Source of the DNA: an uncultured Massilia sp.
GTDB taxonomy: Bacteria > Pseudomonadota > Gammaproteobacteria > Burkholderiales > Burkholderiaceae
Direction of reading: 5' to 3'
Length of the DNA stretch: 64,000 bases
Assembly: GCA_946481275.1 (NCBI GenBank)
Contig: CAMLMV010000025.1
Coordinates: forward strand, 1 to 64,000
Below the pieces are notes generated by a model. The model ran no database searches. It had not been told where the DNA came from and was given only the letters and a program-made list of their open reading frames with translations. Positions 24,062 to 33,823 of the stretch are shown piece by piece (position 1 is the first letter of the stretch; each line of letters opens with the position of its first letter). Both the position numbers and the translations under genes were made by a program.

Positions 24062-25204
24062 ATGAACAAGACATCGATCGCCCGGGCACTGCTCGGCGCC
24101 TTTTCCCTCGCCGTCGCGCTGGCCGCCCATGCGGACATCACCGTCGGCGTCTCGCTGTCCGCCACCGGTCCCGGCGCCGCGCTGGGCATCGCCGAGAAGA
24201 ACACGCTGGACCTGCTGCCGAAGACCCTGGGCGGCCAGCCGGTGCGCTACATCGTGCTCGACGACGCCACCGATCCCGCCACGGCGGGCAAGAACGCGCG
24301 CCGTTTCGTCGAGGCGGACAAGGTCGACGTGATCATCGGCTCGTCCACCGTGCCGACGTCGGCCGCCATGCTGGAGGCGGCCGCCGGCGCGAAGACGGCG
24401 CAGCTGGCGCTGGCGCCGTTCGTGGCGAAACCGGAGCAGCAGCCGTGGCTGTTCGTGCTGCCGCAGTCGGTGTCGCTGATGGCCTCCGCGATCCTCGAGG
24501 ACCTGAAGGCGCGCAACGTCAAGTCGCTCGGCTTCGTCGGCTTCAACGACGCCTGGGGCGAGGCCTGGATCAAGGAACTGCAGGCCAGGCTGCCGCAGAT
24601 GGGCATCGCGCTGCCGGTGGTGGAGCGCTATGCGCGCAACGACCAGTCGGTGACGGGGCAGGTGCTGAAGGTGATGGCGGCGAATCCGGACGCCGTGCTG
24701 GTGGCCGCTTCGGGCACGCCGGGCGTGCTGCCGATGCGCACGCTGCGCGAGCGCGGCTACAAGGGCCGCATCTACCAGACCCACGGCGTGGCCAACAACG
24801 AGTTCCTGCGCCTGGCCGGCAACCTGGACGAAGGCGTGCGCCTGCCGACCGGCCCGGTGCTCGTGGCGGAACAGCTGCCGGCCAGCCACCCGAGCAAGGC
24901 CGTGGGGTTGCAGTACGTGAAGCAGTACGAAGCGAAATTCGGCCCGAACTCGCGCAACAACTTCGGCGCGTACGCCTACGACGCCTACCTGTTGCTGGAC
25001 GCCGCCGCGGCGGTCGCCGCCCGGAAGGCGCAACCCGGCACGGCGGCGTTCCGCGCCGCGCTGCGCGACGCCCTGGAAAGCACGGCCAACCTGCCGGTGA
25101 CGCATGGCGTCGTCACCATGAGCAAGGCGGACCACACGGGCCTGGACGAGCGCGCGCGCGTCCTGGTGAGCATCGAATCCGACAACTGGAAGCTGGCGAA
25201 ATAA
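24062..25204 (+). CDS. ABC transporter periplasmic substrate-binding protein (LivJ/HAAT type)
   Basis: This is a 380-residue periplasmic binding protein with a Sec signal peptide (residues 1-23, ending AAHA) and a type I fold. The mature start DITVGVSLSATGPGAALG is typical of branched-chain amino acid/aromatic-acid binding proteins. Further blocks are VIIGSSTVPTSAAML and GFVGFNDAWGEAW. It provides specificity for the LivHMGF-type importer encoded at the end of the operon (30199-33783). Within this operon its ligand is probably an aromatic acid. AACAACAAGGAGACAC precedes it. Confidence 0.92.
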   Translation: MNKTSIARALLGAFSLAVALAAHADITVGVSLSATGPGAALGIAEKNTLDLLPKTLGGQPVRYIVLDDATDPATAGKNARRFVEADKVDVIIGSSTVPTSAAMLEAAAGAKTAQLALAPFVAKPEQQPWLFVLPQSVSLMASAILEDLKARNVKSLGFVGFNDAWGEAWIKELQARLPQMGIALPVVERYARNDQSVTGQVLKVMAANPDAVLVAASGTPGVLPMRTLRERGYKGRIYQTHGVANNEFLRLAGNLDEGVRLPTGPVLVAEQLPASHPSKAVGLQYVKQYEAKFGPNSRNNFGAYAYDAYLLLDAAAAVAARKAQPGTAAFRAALRDALESTANLPVTHGVVTMSKADHTGLDERARVLVSIESDNWKLAK

Positions 25205-25206
25205 TC

Positions 25207-27051
25207 ATGGACATGAACGTGATGAAGCCGGCGCTCCAGCCGGGACGGGGGCTGGCCGTGCCCGACATCGAACGCGTCGACCTGGCGGACGGCAGCTTCG
25301 TGCTGCGTTCGCGCCAGCGCCCGCGCACCCCGGCGCGCTGCATCGGCGACTGGCTGGAGCACTGGGCGCGCGCGACGCCGGATGCGCTGTTCCTGGCCGA
25401 ACGGGGCGCGGACGGCGGCGCGTGGCGCAAGCTGACCTACGCCGAGGTACGCCGGCGCGTGGGCGCCATCGCCCAGGCACTGCTCGACCTGGGACTCGAC
25501 GCGGCCGCGCCGGTGGCGATCCTGTCGGACAACAGCGTCGACGCGGCGCTGCTGCAGCTGGCGGCGATGCACGTCGGCGTGCCGGTGGCGGTGGTGTCGT
25601 CGGCCTATACCTGCGCCACCACCGACCACGGCAAGCTGCACGGCCTGCTGCGCCTGTTGAACCCCGGCCTGATGTATGCCGCCGACGGCGTGCGCTTCGG
25701 GCCCGCGATGGCTGGTTCCGGCATCGCTTGCCCCCAGGTGTTCTCGGACCAGGCGCCGGCAGGGGCGGCGACGTTCGCGAGCCTGCTGGCCGCGGCGGAA
25801 ACGCCGGCCGTATGCGACGCCTTCGCGCGCATCACCCCGGCCACGCACGCCAAGTACCTGTTGACGTCGGGGTCCACCGGCGCGCCCAAGGCCGTGGTGA
25901 ACACGCATGCCATGCTGTGCGCGAACCAGGAAGCCATCGCCCAGGTCTGGCCGTTCCTGGAGCAGGCGCCGCCGGTGCTGCTGGACTGGCTGCCCTGGAG
26001 CCACACCTTCGGCGCCAACCACAACTTCAACATGATCCTGCGGAACGGCGGCGCGCTGTACATCGACGAGGGGCGCCCGGTGCCGGGCGGGATTGCGAAG
26101 ACGGTGCGCAACCTGCGCGACGTGCGGCCCACGCTGTTCTTCAACGTCCCGAAAGGCTACGACGCGCTGCTGCCGATCCTGGAGGAAGACGGCGACCTCG
26201 CGCGCCACCTGTTCGCCAACCTCGACGCCATGTTCTTCGCGGCGGCGGCATTGCCGCAGCAGCTGGCCGACCGCCTGGCCACGCTGGCGGCGCGCTACCG
26301 GAGCGCGCCGCTGCTGTTCGCGTCGGCCTGGGGTTCCACCGAGACCGCGCCGCTCGTCACCAGCGTGCATTTCGTCACGGCGCGCGCCGGCAATCTCGGC
26401 GTGCCCGTGCCGGGCGTGGAACTGAAGTTCGTGCCCAACGGCGACAAGCTGGAAATGCGCGTGCGCGGTCCCAGCGTGTTCAAGGAATACCGCGGGGCGC
26501 CGGACCTGACGGCCAAGGCGTTCGACACGGACGGCTTCTACCTGATCGGCGACGCCGGCAAGCTGGCCGACCCGGCCGACCCCAACGCCGGCGTGCTGTT
26601 CGACGGCCGCGTGGCGGAAGACTTCAAGCTCGCCAGCGGCACGTGGGTGTCGGTCGGGACGCTGCGCGTGGCGGCGGTCGGCGCCCTGTCGCCCCTGGCG
26701 CAGGAGATCGTCGTGTGCGGCCACGGCCGCGATGAACTCGGCCTGATGATCTTCCCGTCCGCGGCACTGCGCAAGCTGGCCGGCGACGACGCGTCCGCCC
26801 TGGACGGCGCGGCGCTCGCCGCCCATCCGGAGGTGCGCGCCCGGATCGGCGCCGGCCTCGCGGCACTGAACGCGGGCAAGGGGTCGGCGTCGCGCGCGGC
26901 GCGGGCCGTGGTGCTGTCGTCGGCACCCGAGCTCGCGCACGGCGAAACCACCGACAAGGGCTACATCAACCAGCGCGTCGTGCTGGACCGGCGCGCGCAC
27001 GAGGTGGCGCGCCTGTTCGGCGATGATCCGTCCGTGATCTTTCCGGCTTGA
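25207..27051 (+). CDS. Acyl-CoA synthetase, feruloyl-CoA synthase-like
   Basis: This is a 614-residue ANL-superfamily adenylate-forming ligase. The P-loop is [14 protein letters not shown], the A5 motif GSTETAP is in [12 protein letters not shown], and A8 region DGFYLIGD is followed by [19 protein letters not shown]. The C-terminal catalytic Lys is likely in [27 protein letters not shown] and the end GYINQRVVL resemble feruloyl-CoA synthases, which activate hydroxycinnamates. No enoyl-CoA hydratase/lyase or thiolase is in the window. Its place in a ring-cleavage operon therefore suggests CoA activation of a phenylpropanoid-type acid or of the side-chain acid released by the hydrolase. Confidence 0.85.
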   Translation: MDMNVMKPALQPGRGLAVPDIERVDLADGSFVLRSRQRPRTPARCIGDWLEHWARATPDALFLAERGADGGAWRKLTYAEVRRRVGAIAQALLDLGLDAAAPVAILSDNSVDAALLQLAAMHVGVPVAVVSSAYTCATTDHGKLHGLLRLLNPGLMYAADGVRFGPAMAGSGIACPQVFSDQAPAGAATFASLLAAAETPAVCDAFARITPATHAKYLLTSGSTGAPKAVVNTHAMLCANQEAIAQVWPFLEQAPPVLLDWLPWSHTFGANHNFNMILRNGGALYIDEGRPVPGGIAKTVRNLRDVRPTLFFNVPKGYDALLPILEEDGDLARHLFANLDAMFFAAAALPQQLADRLATLAARYRSAPLLFASAWGSTETAPLVTSVHFVTARAGNLGVPVPGVELKFVPNGDKLEMRVRGPSVFKEYRGAPDLTAKAFDTDGFYLIGDAGKLADPADPNAGVLFDGRVAEDFKLASGTWVSVGTLRVAAVGALSPLAQEIVVCGHGRDELGLMIFPSAALRKLAGDDASALDGAALAAHPEVRARIGAGLAALNAGKGSASRAARAVVLSSAPELAHGETTDKGYINQRVVLDRRAHEVARLFGDDPSVIFPA

Positions 27052-27089
27052 GCGCGACCCATTCACACACTCTATCGACAAGGAACAGC

Positions 27090-28058
27090 ATGTCCCGCAA
27101 ACTCAAAGTCGCCATCGTCGGATCCGGCAACATCGGCACCGACCTGATGATCAAGATCCTGCGCCACGGCGAGCACCTGGAAATGGGCGCCATGGTCGGT
27201 ATCGACGCCGCCTCCGACGGCCTGGCGCGCGCCGCGCGCATGGGCGTGGCCGTCACCCACGAAGGCGTGGAGGGCCTCGTGCGCCTGCCCGTGTTCGAGG
27301 ACATCGACATCGTCTTCGACGCCACCAGCGCCGGCGCGCACGTGCGCAACGACCGCTTCCTGCGCGAGCACAAGCCGGACCTCCGGCTGGTGGACCTGAC
27401 GCCGGCCGCGATCGGACCGTACTGCGTGCCGGTCGTGAACCTGGACGACCACCTGGATGCACCGAACGTCAATATGGTCACGTGCGGCGGCCAGGCCACC
27501 ATCCCGATCGTCGCGGCCGTGTCGAAGGTCGCCAGGGTGCACTACGGCGAGATCGTCGCGTCGATCTCGAGCAAGTCGGCCGGCCCGGGCACGCGCGCCA
27601 ACATCGATGAGTTCACGGAAACGACGTCGCGCGCAATCGAGTCCGTCGGCGGCGCAACGAAGGGCAAGGCCATCATCGTGCTGAACCCGGCCGAGCCGCC
27701 GCTGATCATGCGCGACACGGTGTACTGCCTGTCCGACGTCGCCGACGAGGCGGCGATCGAAGCGTCGATCGAGCGGACGGTGGCGGCCGTGCGCGGCTAC
27801 GTGCCGGGCTACCGCCTGAAGCAGAAGGTGCAGTTCGACCGCATCAGCCCCGATGCACCCCTCAACGTCCCGGGGGTAGGCGCGCGCATGAGCGGCCTGA
27901 AGACCTCCGTCTTCCTGGAAGTGGAGGGCGCCGCCCACTACCTGCCCGCGTACGCCGGCAACCTCGACATCATGACCTCGGCCGCCAAGGCCTGTGCGGA
28001 GCGCATGGCGCGTGGCATCCTCGCCGGCCGCGCCGCCGTAACCGGAGCAGCAGCATGA
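27090..28058 (+). CDS. mhpF: Acetaldehyde dehydrogenase (acetylating)
   Basis: This is a 322-residue enzyme that converts acetaldehyde plus CoA and NAD+ to acetyl-CoA. The Rossmann motif is [10 protein letters not shown] and the catalytic Cys lies in [32 protein letters not shown] is the family block. The start at 27090 follows AAGGAACAG; the open frame extends to 27048 but without homology. It forms a channelling complex with the aldolase encoded immediately downstream (4-nt overlap), as for MhpE-MhpF and DmpG-DmpF. Confidence 0.96.
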   Translation: MSRKLKVAIVGSGNIGTDLMIKILRHGEHLEMGAMVGIDAASDGLARAARMGVAVTHEGVEGLVRLPVFEDIDIVFDATSAGAHVRNDRFLREHKPDLRLVDLTPAAIGPYCVPVVNLDDHLDAPNVNMVTCGGQATIPIVAAVSKVARVHYGEIVASISSKSAGPGTRANIDEFTETTSRAIESVGGATKGKAIIVLNPAEPPLIMRDTVYCLSDVADEAAIEASIERTVAAVRGYVPGYRLKQKVQFDRISPDAPLNVPGVGARMSGLKTSVFLEVEGAAHYLPAYAGNLDIMTSAAKACAERMARGILAGRAAVTGAAA

Positions 28059-29092
28059 AAAAAATCTATATTTCCGACGTGACCCTGCGCGACGGTTCGC
28101 ACGCCATCCGCCACCAGTACAGCGTCGCCCAGGTGCGCCGGATCGCCCGCGCGCTCGACGACGCGCGGGTCGATTCGATCGAAGTCGCCCACGGCGACGG
28201 CCTGCTCGGGTCCAGCTTCAACTACGGCTTCGGCGCCCATACCGACCTGGAATGGATCGCGGCGGTGGCCGGCGAAGTCCGCCACGCCAAGGTCACCACG
28301 CTGCTGTTGCCCGGCATCGGCACCATCCACGACCTGCGCCAGGCGTACGACGCCGGTGCGCGCGTGGTGCGCGTGGCCACCCATTGCACCGAGGCGGACA
28401 TCGCGAAGCAGCACATCGGACATGCGCGCGAGCTGGGCATGGAAGCGGTGGGCTTCCTGATGATGAGCCATATGACGACGCCGCAGAAGCTGGCCGAACA
28501 GGCGAAACTGATGGAAAGCTATGGCGCGACCTGCTGCTACGTCGTGGATTCCGGCGGCGCGCTGGGCATGAACGACGTGCGCGAACGCTTCCGCGCCTTC
28601 AAGGACGTGCTCAGGCCGGAAACCCAGACCGGCATCCACGCCCACCACAACCTGAGCCTGGGCGTGGCCAATTCGATCGTCGCGGTGGAAGAGGGCTGCG
28701 ACCGCGTGGACGCCAGCCTGGCCGGTATGGGCGCCGGCGCCGGCAACGCGCCGCTCGAGGTGTTCATCGCCGCGGCCGCGCGCCTGGGATGGGAGCACGG
28801 CACCGACCTGTATAAATTGATGGACGCGGCCGACGACCTGGTGCGCCCGCTGCAGGACCGTCCGGTGCGCGTCGACCGCGAGACCCTGGCGCTGGGCTAT
28901 GCCGGCGTCTACTCGAGCTTCCTGCGCCACGCCGAGGCGGCATCGCGCAAGTACGGCCTGTCGACCGTGGACATCCTCGTCGAGCTGGGACGCCGCCGCA
29001 TGGTTGGCGGGCAGGAAGACATGATCGTCGACGTGGCGCTCGACCTGCTGCGCCAGCGCGCCGGCGCACCCGCCGCCGCGGTCGCGGGGTGA
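28055..29092 (+). CDS. mhpE: 4-Hydroxy-2-oxovalerate aldolase
   Basis: This is a 345-residue metal-dependent aldolase of the DRE-TIM family that splits 4-hydroxy-2-oxovalerate to pyruvate and acetaldehyde. [16 protein letters not shown] holds the metal-binding Asp and catalytic residues, and [16 protein letters not shown] the metal-binding His pair. The C-terminal domain needed for docking with acetaldehyde dehydrogenase is present. It overlaps mhpF by 4 nt and is followed after 3 nt by the reductase gene. Confidence 0.96.
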   Translation: MKKIYISDVTLRDGSHAIRHQYSVAQVRRIARALDDARVDSIEVAHGDGLLGSSFNYGFGAHTDLEWIAAVAGEVRHAKVTTLLLPGIGTIHDLRQAYDAGARVVRVATHCTEADIAKQHIGHARELGMEAVGFLMMSHMTTPQKLAEQAKLMESYGATCCYVVDSGGALGMNDVRERFRAFKDVLRPETQTGIHAHHNLSLGVANSIVAVEEGCDRVDASLAGMGAGAGNAPLEVFIAAAARLGWEHGTDLYKLMDAADDLVRPLQDRPVRVDRETLALGYAGVYSSFLRHAEAASRKYGLSTVDILVELGRRRMVGGQEDMIVDVALDLLRQRAGAPAAAVAG

Positions 29093-29095
29093 GCC

Positions 29096-30124
29096 ATGGG
29101 CACGTTCACCGTGACGTTCGCGCCGGCCGGCGCGACGATCGAATGCGGCGCCGACGCGAGCGTGCTCGACGCCGCGCTGGCGGCGGGGTTTTTCCCCCAC
29201 CATAGCTGCCGGCTCGGCGAGTGCAACGCCTGCGAAGCGAAGGTGCTGTGCGGGGACACGGCGTATCCGGCCGGCTTCGAGCCCGAGGGCGTGCGCCCCG
29301 GCCACGTCCTGACCTGCCAGGCGCGGCCCCGGTCCGACCTGACGCTGGAATCGCCGGAGGTGGCGGCCACGCCCCGGCACCGCGTGCTGCAGGTGGGGGC
29401 GCGGGTGCTGGACGTCAGCCACGCGAGCGGCGACGTGGCCGTGGTCCGGCTGCAGGTGCCGCCCGAGACGGGCTTCGGCTTCACGCCCGGGCAGTACCTG
29501 GACGTGGTGCTGCGCGACGGCAGCCGGCGCAGCTACTCGATGGCCAATGCGCCGGACGGGGACGGCATCGTCGAATGGCATGTCCGCGCCGTGCCGGGCG
29601 GGCGCTTCTCGAACCATGCGTACCAGAAGCTCAAGCCGCGCGACATGCTGCGCGTCGAGGGGCCGTTCGGTTCCTTCATGCTGCAGCCGACCGCCGCGCC
29701 GCTCGTCCTGCTGGCCTCCGGCACCGGCTTCGCGCCGATCCAGTCCATGCTGCTCGCGCACGGCGAACGCATCGCGGCGCGCGGCGCCGTCCTGTACTGG
29801 GGCGGCAACGGCCTGTCGGACCTGTACGCGCTGCCCGCGATCGTCGCGCTGCTGCGGCGCCACCCGAGCCTGCGTTTCGTGCCGGTGCTGTCCTGCCCCG
29901 ACGCGGACTGGACGGGCCGCACCGGCTTCGTGCACGCGGCCGTCGCGCAGGACTTCCCCGACCTGGCGCGCCACGAGGTTTACGCGTGCGGCAATCCGCT
30001 GATGGTGGATGCGGCGCGCGCGACCTTCGTACGCGAATGCGGGCTGGACGAGCGCAATTTCTTCAGCGACGCCTTCGTCGTGCGCGCCGCCCGGGAATCC
30101 GAACCGGCGGCCGCCGACGCCTGA
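29096..30124 (+). CDS. Ferredoxin-FAD/NAD(P) reductase component of the dioxygenase
   Basis: This is a 342-residue electron-transfer flavoprotein. Residues 1-90 form a plant-type [2Fe-2S] domain with Cys ligands in CRLGECNAC and LTC. Then comes an FAD domain with [10 protein letters not shown] (RxYS), and an NAD domain with [15 protein letters not shown] and YACGNPLMV. This layout is that of phenol hydroxylase/benzoate dioxygenase-type reductases (class IB). Combined with the separate Rieske ferredoxin it makes an electron chain with two iron-sulfur proteins, as in naphthalene-dioxygenase-type systems. Confidence 0.92.
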   Translation: MGTFTVTFAPAGATIECGADASVLDAALAAGFFPHHSCRLGECNACEAKVLCGDTAYPAGFEPEGVRPGHVLTCQARPRSDLTLESPEVAATPRHRVLQVGARVLDVSHASGDVAVVRLQVPPETGFGFTPGQYLDVVLRDGSRRSYSMANAPDGDGIVEWHVRAVPGGRFSNHAYQKLKPRDMLRVEGPFGSFMLQPTAAPLVLLASGTGFAPIQSMLLAHGERIAARGAVLYWGGNGLSDLYALPAIVALLRRHPSLRFVPVLSCPDADWTGRTGFVHAAVAQDFPDLARHEVYACGNPLMVDAARATFVRECGLDERNFFSDAFVVRAARESEPAAADA

Positions 30125-30198
30125 CTTACCCACCACAACAACGGCCCGGGCGGGCGCAGATCCGCCGGGCGCCGCCACGGCGGAACAGGAGACATTCT

Positions 30199-31251
30199 AT
30201 GGATACAGGTATTTTCATGATCCTGGCACAGGACGGCATCACCAGCGGCGCGGTCTACGCGCTGGTGGCGCTCGCCCTCGTGCTGGTATTTTCCGTCACG
30301 CGGGTCATCTTCATCCCGCAGGGCGAATTCGTGGCCTTCGGCGCGCTGACGCTGGCGGCCATCCAGGCGCAGGCGTTCCCCGCGAGCGCCTGGCTGGCGC
30401 TTGGCCTGGGCGCCGCCGCCTTCGTGCTGGAGGCGTGGTCGCGCCTGCGCCGTCCGGGGCGCCGCGCGGCCGCCATGCGGGCCTTGCCCGCGCTGGCGCT
30501 GCGCTGCCTGGCCGTGCCCGGCGCGGCCTTCGGCCTGTGCCGGATCGCGACCGGCATCGACCTGCCCATGCCGCTGCAGGTGGCGCTGACCCTCGCCGTC
30601 GTCGTGCCGCTCGGCCCCCTGCTGTACCGGGTCGCGTATCAACCGCTCGCCAACGCGTCCGTGCTGGTGCTGCTGATCGTCTCGATGGCCGTGCACCAGG
30701 CGCTGGTGGGCCTGGGCCTGCTGATGTTCGGCGTCGAGGGCGTGCGCACCCGGTCGTTCGTGGACGCCCAGTTCGCCGTCGGCGCCATGACCGTGTCGGG
30801 CCAGAGCCTGATGGTGGTGGCGGTGTCCGTGCTGCTGATCGCCGGCCTGTACGTGTACTTCGGCCATTCCCTGTCCGGCAAGGCGCTGCGCGCCACGGCG
30901 GTGAACCGCCTCGGCGCGCGCCTGTCGGGCATCGGCACGAACCAGGCAGGCGCGCTCGCGTTCACGCTCGCCGCGGCGATCGGCACGCTGTGCGGCGTGC
31001 TGATCGGCCCGCTCACGGCGATCTATTACGAATCCGGCTTCCTGATCGCGCTGAAGGGATTCGTCGGCGCGATCGTCGGCGGCCTGTCCAGCTACCCGCT
31101 GGCCGCCGCCGGCGCCGCGCTGGTCGGCCTGCTGGAAAGCTATGCGTCGTTCTGGGCCAGCGCGTTCAAGGAAGTGATCGTGTTCACGCTGATCATCCCG
31201 GTGCTGCTGTGGCGCTCCTTCGGCAACCACCACGCCGCGGACGAGGAGTGA
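30199..31251 (+). CDS. ABC transporter permease, LivH type
   Basis: This is a 350-residue inner-membrane permease with about 8-9 hydrophobic segments. [20 protein letters not shown] is the LivH N-terminal signature, and [20 protein letters not shown] lies in the permease core. An Ala/Arg-rich insertion around residues 70-105 is longer than usual. AACAGGAGACATT fixes the start at 30199. The 74-nt gap before it is the longest in the operon and might hold an internal promoter, although none was recognised. Confidence 0.92.
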   Translation: MDTGIFMILAQDGITSGAVYALVALALVLVFSVTRVIFIPQGEFVAFGALTLAAIQAQAFPASAWLALGLGAAAFVLEAWSRLRRPGRRAAAMRALPALALRCLAVPGAAFGLCRIATGIDLPMPLQVALTLAVVVPLGPLLYRVAYQPLANASVLVLLIVSMAVHQALVGLGLLMFGVEGVRTRSFVDAQFAVGAMTVSGQSLMVVAVSVLLIAGLYVYFGHSLSGKALRATAVNRLGARLSGIGTNQAGALAFTLAAAIGTLCGVLIGPLTAIYYESGFLIALKGFVGAIVGGLSSYPLAAAGAALVGLLESYASFWASAFKEVIVFTLIIPVLLWRSFGNHHAADEE

Positions 31252-31255
31252 GGCC

Positions 31256-33031
31256 ATGAAGACGACCACCATCGCATTCCTCGCGTTCGCCGGCGCGCTG
31301 GCGGCCATACCGCTGCTGCCCGTCCCCGAATTCTGGATCTCGCTGCTCAACTACATCGGCATCTACAGTATCGTCGCCATCGGCCTCGTGCTGCTCACGG
31401 GCGTCGGCGGCCTGACGTCGTTCGGCCAGGCCGCCTTCGTCGGCATCGGCGCCTACGCCAGCGCCTACCTGACGACCGCCCACGGGCTGTCGCCCTGGCT
31501 GACGCTGCTGATCGGCGTCGCGTTGACGGCGGGTGCCGCGTACGCGCTCGGCGCGCTCACGATGCGCCTGTCCGGCTATTACCTGCCGCTCGGGACCATC
31601 GCCTGGGGCATCTCGCTGTACTACCTGTTCGGCAACCTGGACTTCCTCGGCAAGTTCGACGGCCTGAACGGCGTACCGCCCGTCAGCGTCGCCGGCCACG
31701 CGCTCGACACCGGCCGCGCCATGTACGGCCTCGTGTGGCTGACGGTGCTGCTGGCCGCCGCGGGCGTGCACAACCTGCTCGATTCCCGTCCCGGCCGCGC
31801 GATCCGCGCGCTGAAGGGCGGCGCCGGCATGGCCGAGGCGATGGGCGTCGACACCGGCCGGATGAAGACGATCATCTTCGTGTATGCGGCGGTGCTGTCG
31901 GCCGTGGCGGGATGGCTGTACGTGCACCTGCAGCGCGCCGTCAACCCGACGCCGTTCAGCCTGGGCCACGGCATCGAGTTCCTGTTCATGGCCGTGATCG
32001 GCGGCGCGGGCCACGTGGCCGGCGCGATCCTCGGCGCGGGCGTGCTGACGGTGCTGAAGGAAGCCCTGCAGGGCGTGTTGCCGGCGCTGCTGGGCACCAG
32101 CGGCAATCTCGAGATCGTCGTCTTCGGCGTGCTGATGATCGTGCTGCTGCAGCATGCGCGCGACGGCCTGTGGCCCCTGGTGCTGAAGCTGCTGCCCGCG
32201 CGGCGCCCGGCCGTCGCGCCGCGCGCGGCGCCGGCGCTGGCGGTCCGCGCCAAGCCGGCGGCGGGCGAACGGATCCTGGAGGTGCGCACGGTGCGCAAGC
32301 AGTTCGGCGGCCTGGTGGCCGTGAACGGGGTCAGCTTCGCGGTGAAGGCGGGCGAGATCGTCGGGCTGATCGGGCCCAACGGCGCGGGCAAGTCGACCAC
32401 GTTCAACCTGATCACCGGCGTGCTGCGGGCGAGCGGCGGGGATGTGCGCTACCGCGGCGAGTCCATCGCCGGGCTGCCCAGCCGCGAGATCGCCCGGCGC
32501 GGCATCGCCCGCACCTTCCAGCACGTGCAGCTGCTGCCGTCGATGACGGTGCTGGAGAACGTCGCGATCGGCGCCCATTTGCGCGGCGATTTCCCCGCCC
32601 AGGGCGGCACGCTGGGGAGCCTGCTGCGCCTGAACGGACGCGAGGAAGCCAAGCTGCTGAACGAGGCGCGGCGCCAGCTGGAACGGGTGGGCCTGGGCGC
32701 GCACCTGCACGACGAGGCGGGCAGCCTGGCGCTGGGCCAGCAGCGCATCCTCGAGATCGCGCGGGCGCTGTGCTGCGACCCGGCGCTGCTGCTGCTGGAC
32801 GAACCGGCGGCCGGCCTGCGCCACCTGGAAAAGCGGGCACTGGCCGACCTGCTCGGCAAGCTGCGCGCGGAAGGCATGGCGCTGCTGCTCGTCGAGCACG
32901 ACATGGATTTCGTGATGAACCTGACCGACCACATCGTCGTGATGGAGTTCGGCACCAAGATTGCCGAAGGAACGCCGGACACGGTGCGGAACGACCCCGC
33001 GGTCCTGGCGGCCTACCTGGGCACGGTATAG
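31256..33031 (+). CDS. Fused ABC permease (LivM) and ATPase (LivG)
   Basis: This is a 591-residue two-domain transporter subunit. Residues 1-310 are a LivM-type permease (VLLTGVGGLTSFGQAAFVGIG). Residues 335-591 are a LivG-type ATPase with Walker A GPNGAGKST, the LivG-specific GIARTFQHVQLLPSMTVLEN, ABC signature LALGQQRILEIARAL and Walker B LLLLDEPAAG. The linker is Ala/Pro-rich. Fusion of M and G occurs in aromatic-compound importers of Burkholderiales. It ends 8 nt before the LivF gene. Confidence 0.94.
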   Translation: MKTTTIAFLAFAGALAAIPLLPVPEFWISLLNYIGIYSIVAIGLVLLTGVGGLTSFGQAAFVGIGAYASAYLTTAHGLSPWLTLLIGVALTAGAAYALGALTMRLSGYYLPLGTIAWGISLYYLFGNLDFLGKFDGLNGVPPVSVAGHALDTGRAMYGLVWLTVLLAAAGVHNLLDSRPGRAIRALKGGAGMAEAMGVDTGRMKTIIFVYAAVLSAVAGWLYVHLQRAVNPTPFSLGHGIEFLFMAVIGGAGHVAGAILGAGVLTVLKEALQGVLPALLGTSGNLEIVVFGVLMIVLLQHARDGLWPLVLKLLPARRPAVAPRAAPALAVRAKPAAGERILEVRTVRKQFGGLVAVNGVSFAVKAGEIVGLIGPNGAGKSTTFNLITGVLRASGGDVRYRGESIAGLPSREIARRGIARTFQHVQLLPSMTVLENVAIGAHLRGDFPAQGGTLGSLLRLNGREEAKLLNEARRQLERVGLGAHLHDEAGSLALGQQRILEIARALCCDPALLLLDEPAAGLRHLEKRALADLLGKLRAEGMALLLVEHDMDFVMNLTDHIVVMEFGTKIAEGTPDTVRNDPAVLAAYLGTV

Positions 33032-33039
33032 GAGGGAAG

Positions 33040-33783
33040 ATGGATACGGTACTCGAATTGAACGGCCTGGAAGTCTGCTACGGCAAGGTCGCGGCGCTGC
33101 ACGGCGCGAACATCCGCGTCGGCGCGGGCCGGATCGTCAGCGTGATCGGGCCGAACGGCGCCGGCAAGTCAACCCTGCTGAACGCGATCATGGGCGCCTT
33201 GCCGCCGAACGGCGCGAGCACGGGCGCCGTGCGCCTCCTCGGCGCGCGGGTCGACGGACTGGAAGTGGAGGAGCGCGTGGCGCGCGGCCTGGCGCTCGTG
33301 CCGGAAAAGCGCGAGCTGTTCGCGACGATGAGCGTCGAGGACAACCTGAAGCTGGGCGCCTGGGCGCGCAAGCGGGCGGGCGAGCGCAACTACCTGGACC
33401 AGCTGGAGCGCGTGTACGCGCTGTTCCCGCGCCTGAAGGAACGCCGGAGCCAGGCGGCTGGCACCATGTCCGGCGGCGAGCGCCAGATGGTGGCCGTGGG
33501 GCGGGCGCTGATGGCCAAACCGAGGCTGCTGATGCTGGACGAGCCGAGCCTCGGGCTGGCGCCGCGGATCATGCAGGACATCTTCGCCGCGATCCTCACG
33601 CTGCGCGCGAGCGGCGTGACGACCTTGCTGATCGAGCAGAACGCCCGCGCGGCGCTGCAGGTATCGGACTACGCGTACGTGCTGGAAACGGGGGAAGTCG
33701 GCCTGGAGGGCCCGGCGGACGAACTGGCCGGCGATCCGCGCGTGATCGAAACCTATCTGGGCCTGGCCAGGCAAGTGGCCTGA
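33040..33783 (+). CDS. ABC transporter ATPase, LivF type
   Basis: This is the 247-residue second ATPase of the importer. It shows Walker A GPNGAGKST, the LivF-typical LALVPEKRELFATMSVEDNL, signature MSGGERQMVAVGRAL, Walker B LLMLDEPSLGLAP and H-loop-equivalent Gln/Asn in TLLIEQNA. AGGAGGGAAG precedes the ATG at 33040. It is the last gene of the operon and is followed by a hairpin. Confidence 0.95.
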   Translation: MDTVLELNGLEVCYGKVAALHGANIRVGAGRIVSVIGPNGAGKSTLLNAIMGALPPNGASTGAVRLLGARVDGLEVEERVARGLALVPEKRELFATMSVEDNLKLGAWARKRAGERNYLDQLERVYALFPRLKERRSQAAGTMSGGERQMVAVGRALMAKPRLLMLDEPSLGLAPRIMQDIFAAILTLRASGVTTLLIEQNARAALQVSDYAYVLETGEVGLEGPADELAGDPRVIETYLGLARQVA

Positions 33784-33789
33784 CCGGGT

Positions 33790-33816
33790 CGGGTGGCGGC
33801 CCGATGCCGCCACCCG
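33790..33816. terminator. Hairpin between convergent operon end and porin gene
   Basis: CGGGTGGCGG (33790-33799) pairs perfectly with CCGCCACCCG (33807-33816) around CCCGATG. It is GC-rich without a T-run. Its position 6 nt after the LivF stop and 8 nt from the convergent porin stop suggests a bidirectional transcription end. Confidence 0.65.
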
Positions 33817-33823
33817 CAATGCT

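Noticed and set aside
22739..25135. Long minus-strand frame opposite mhpD and the binding-protein gene
   Set aside because: It is low-complexity Arg/Gln/His-rich sequence lying antisense to three well-supported genes.
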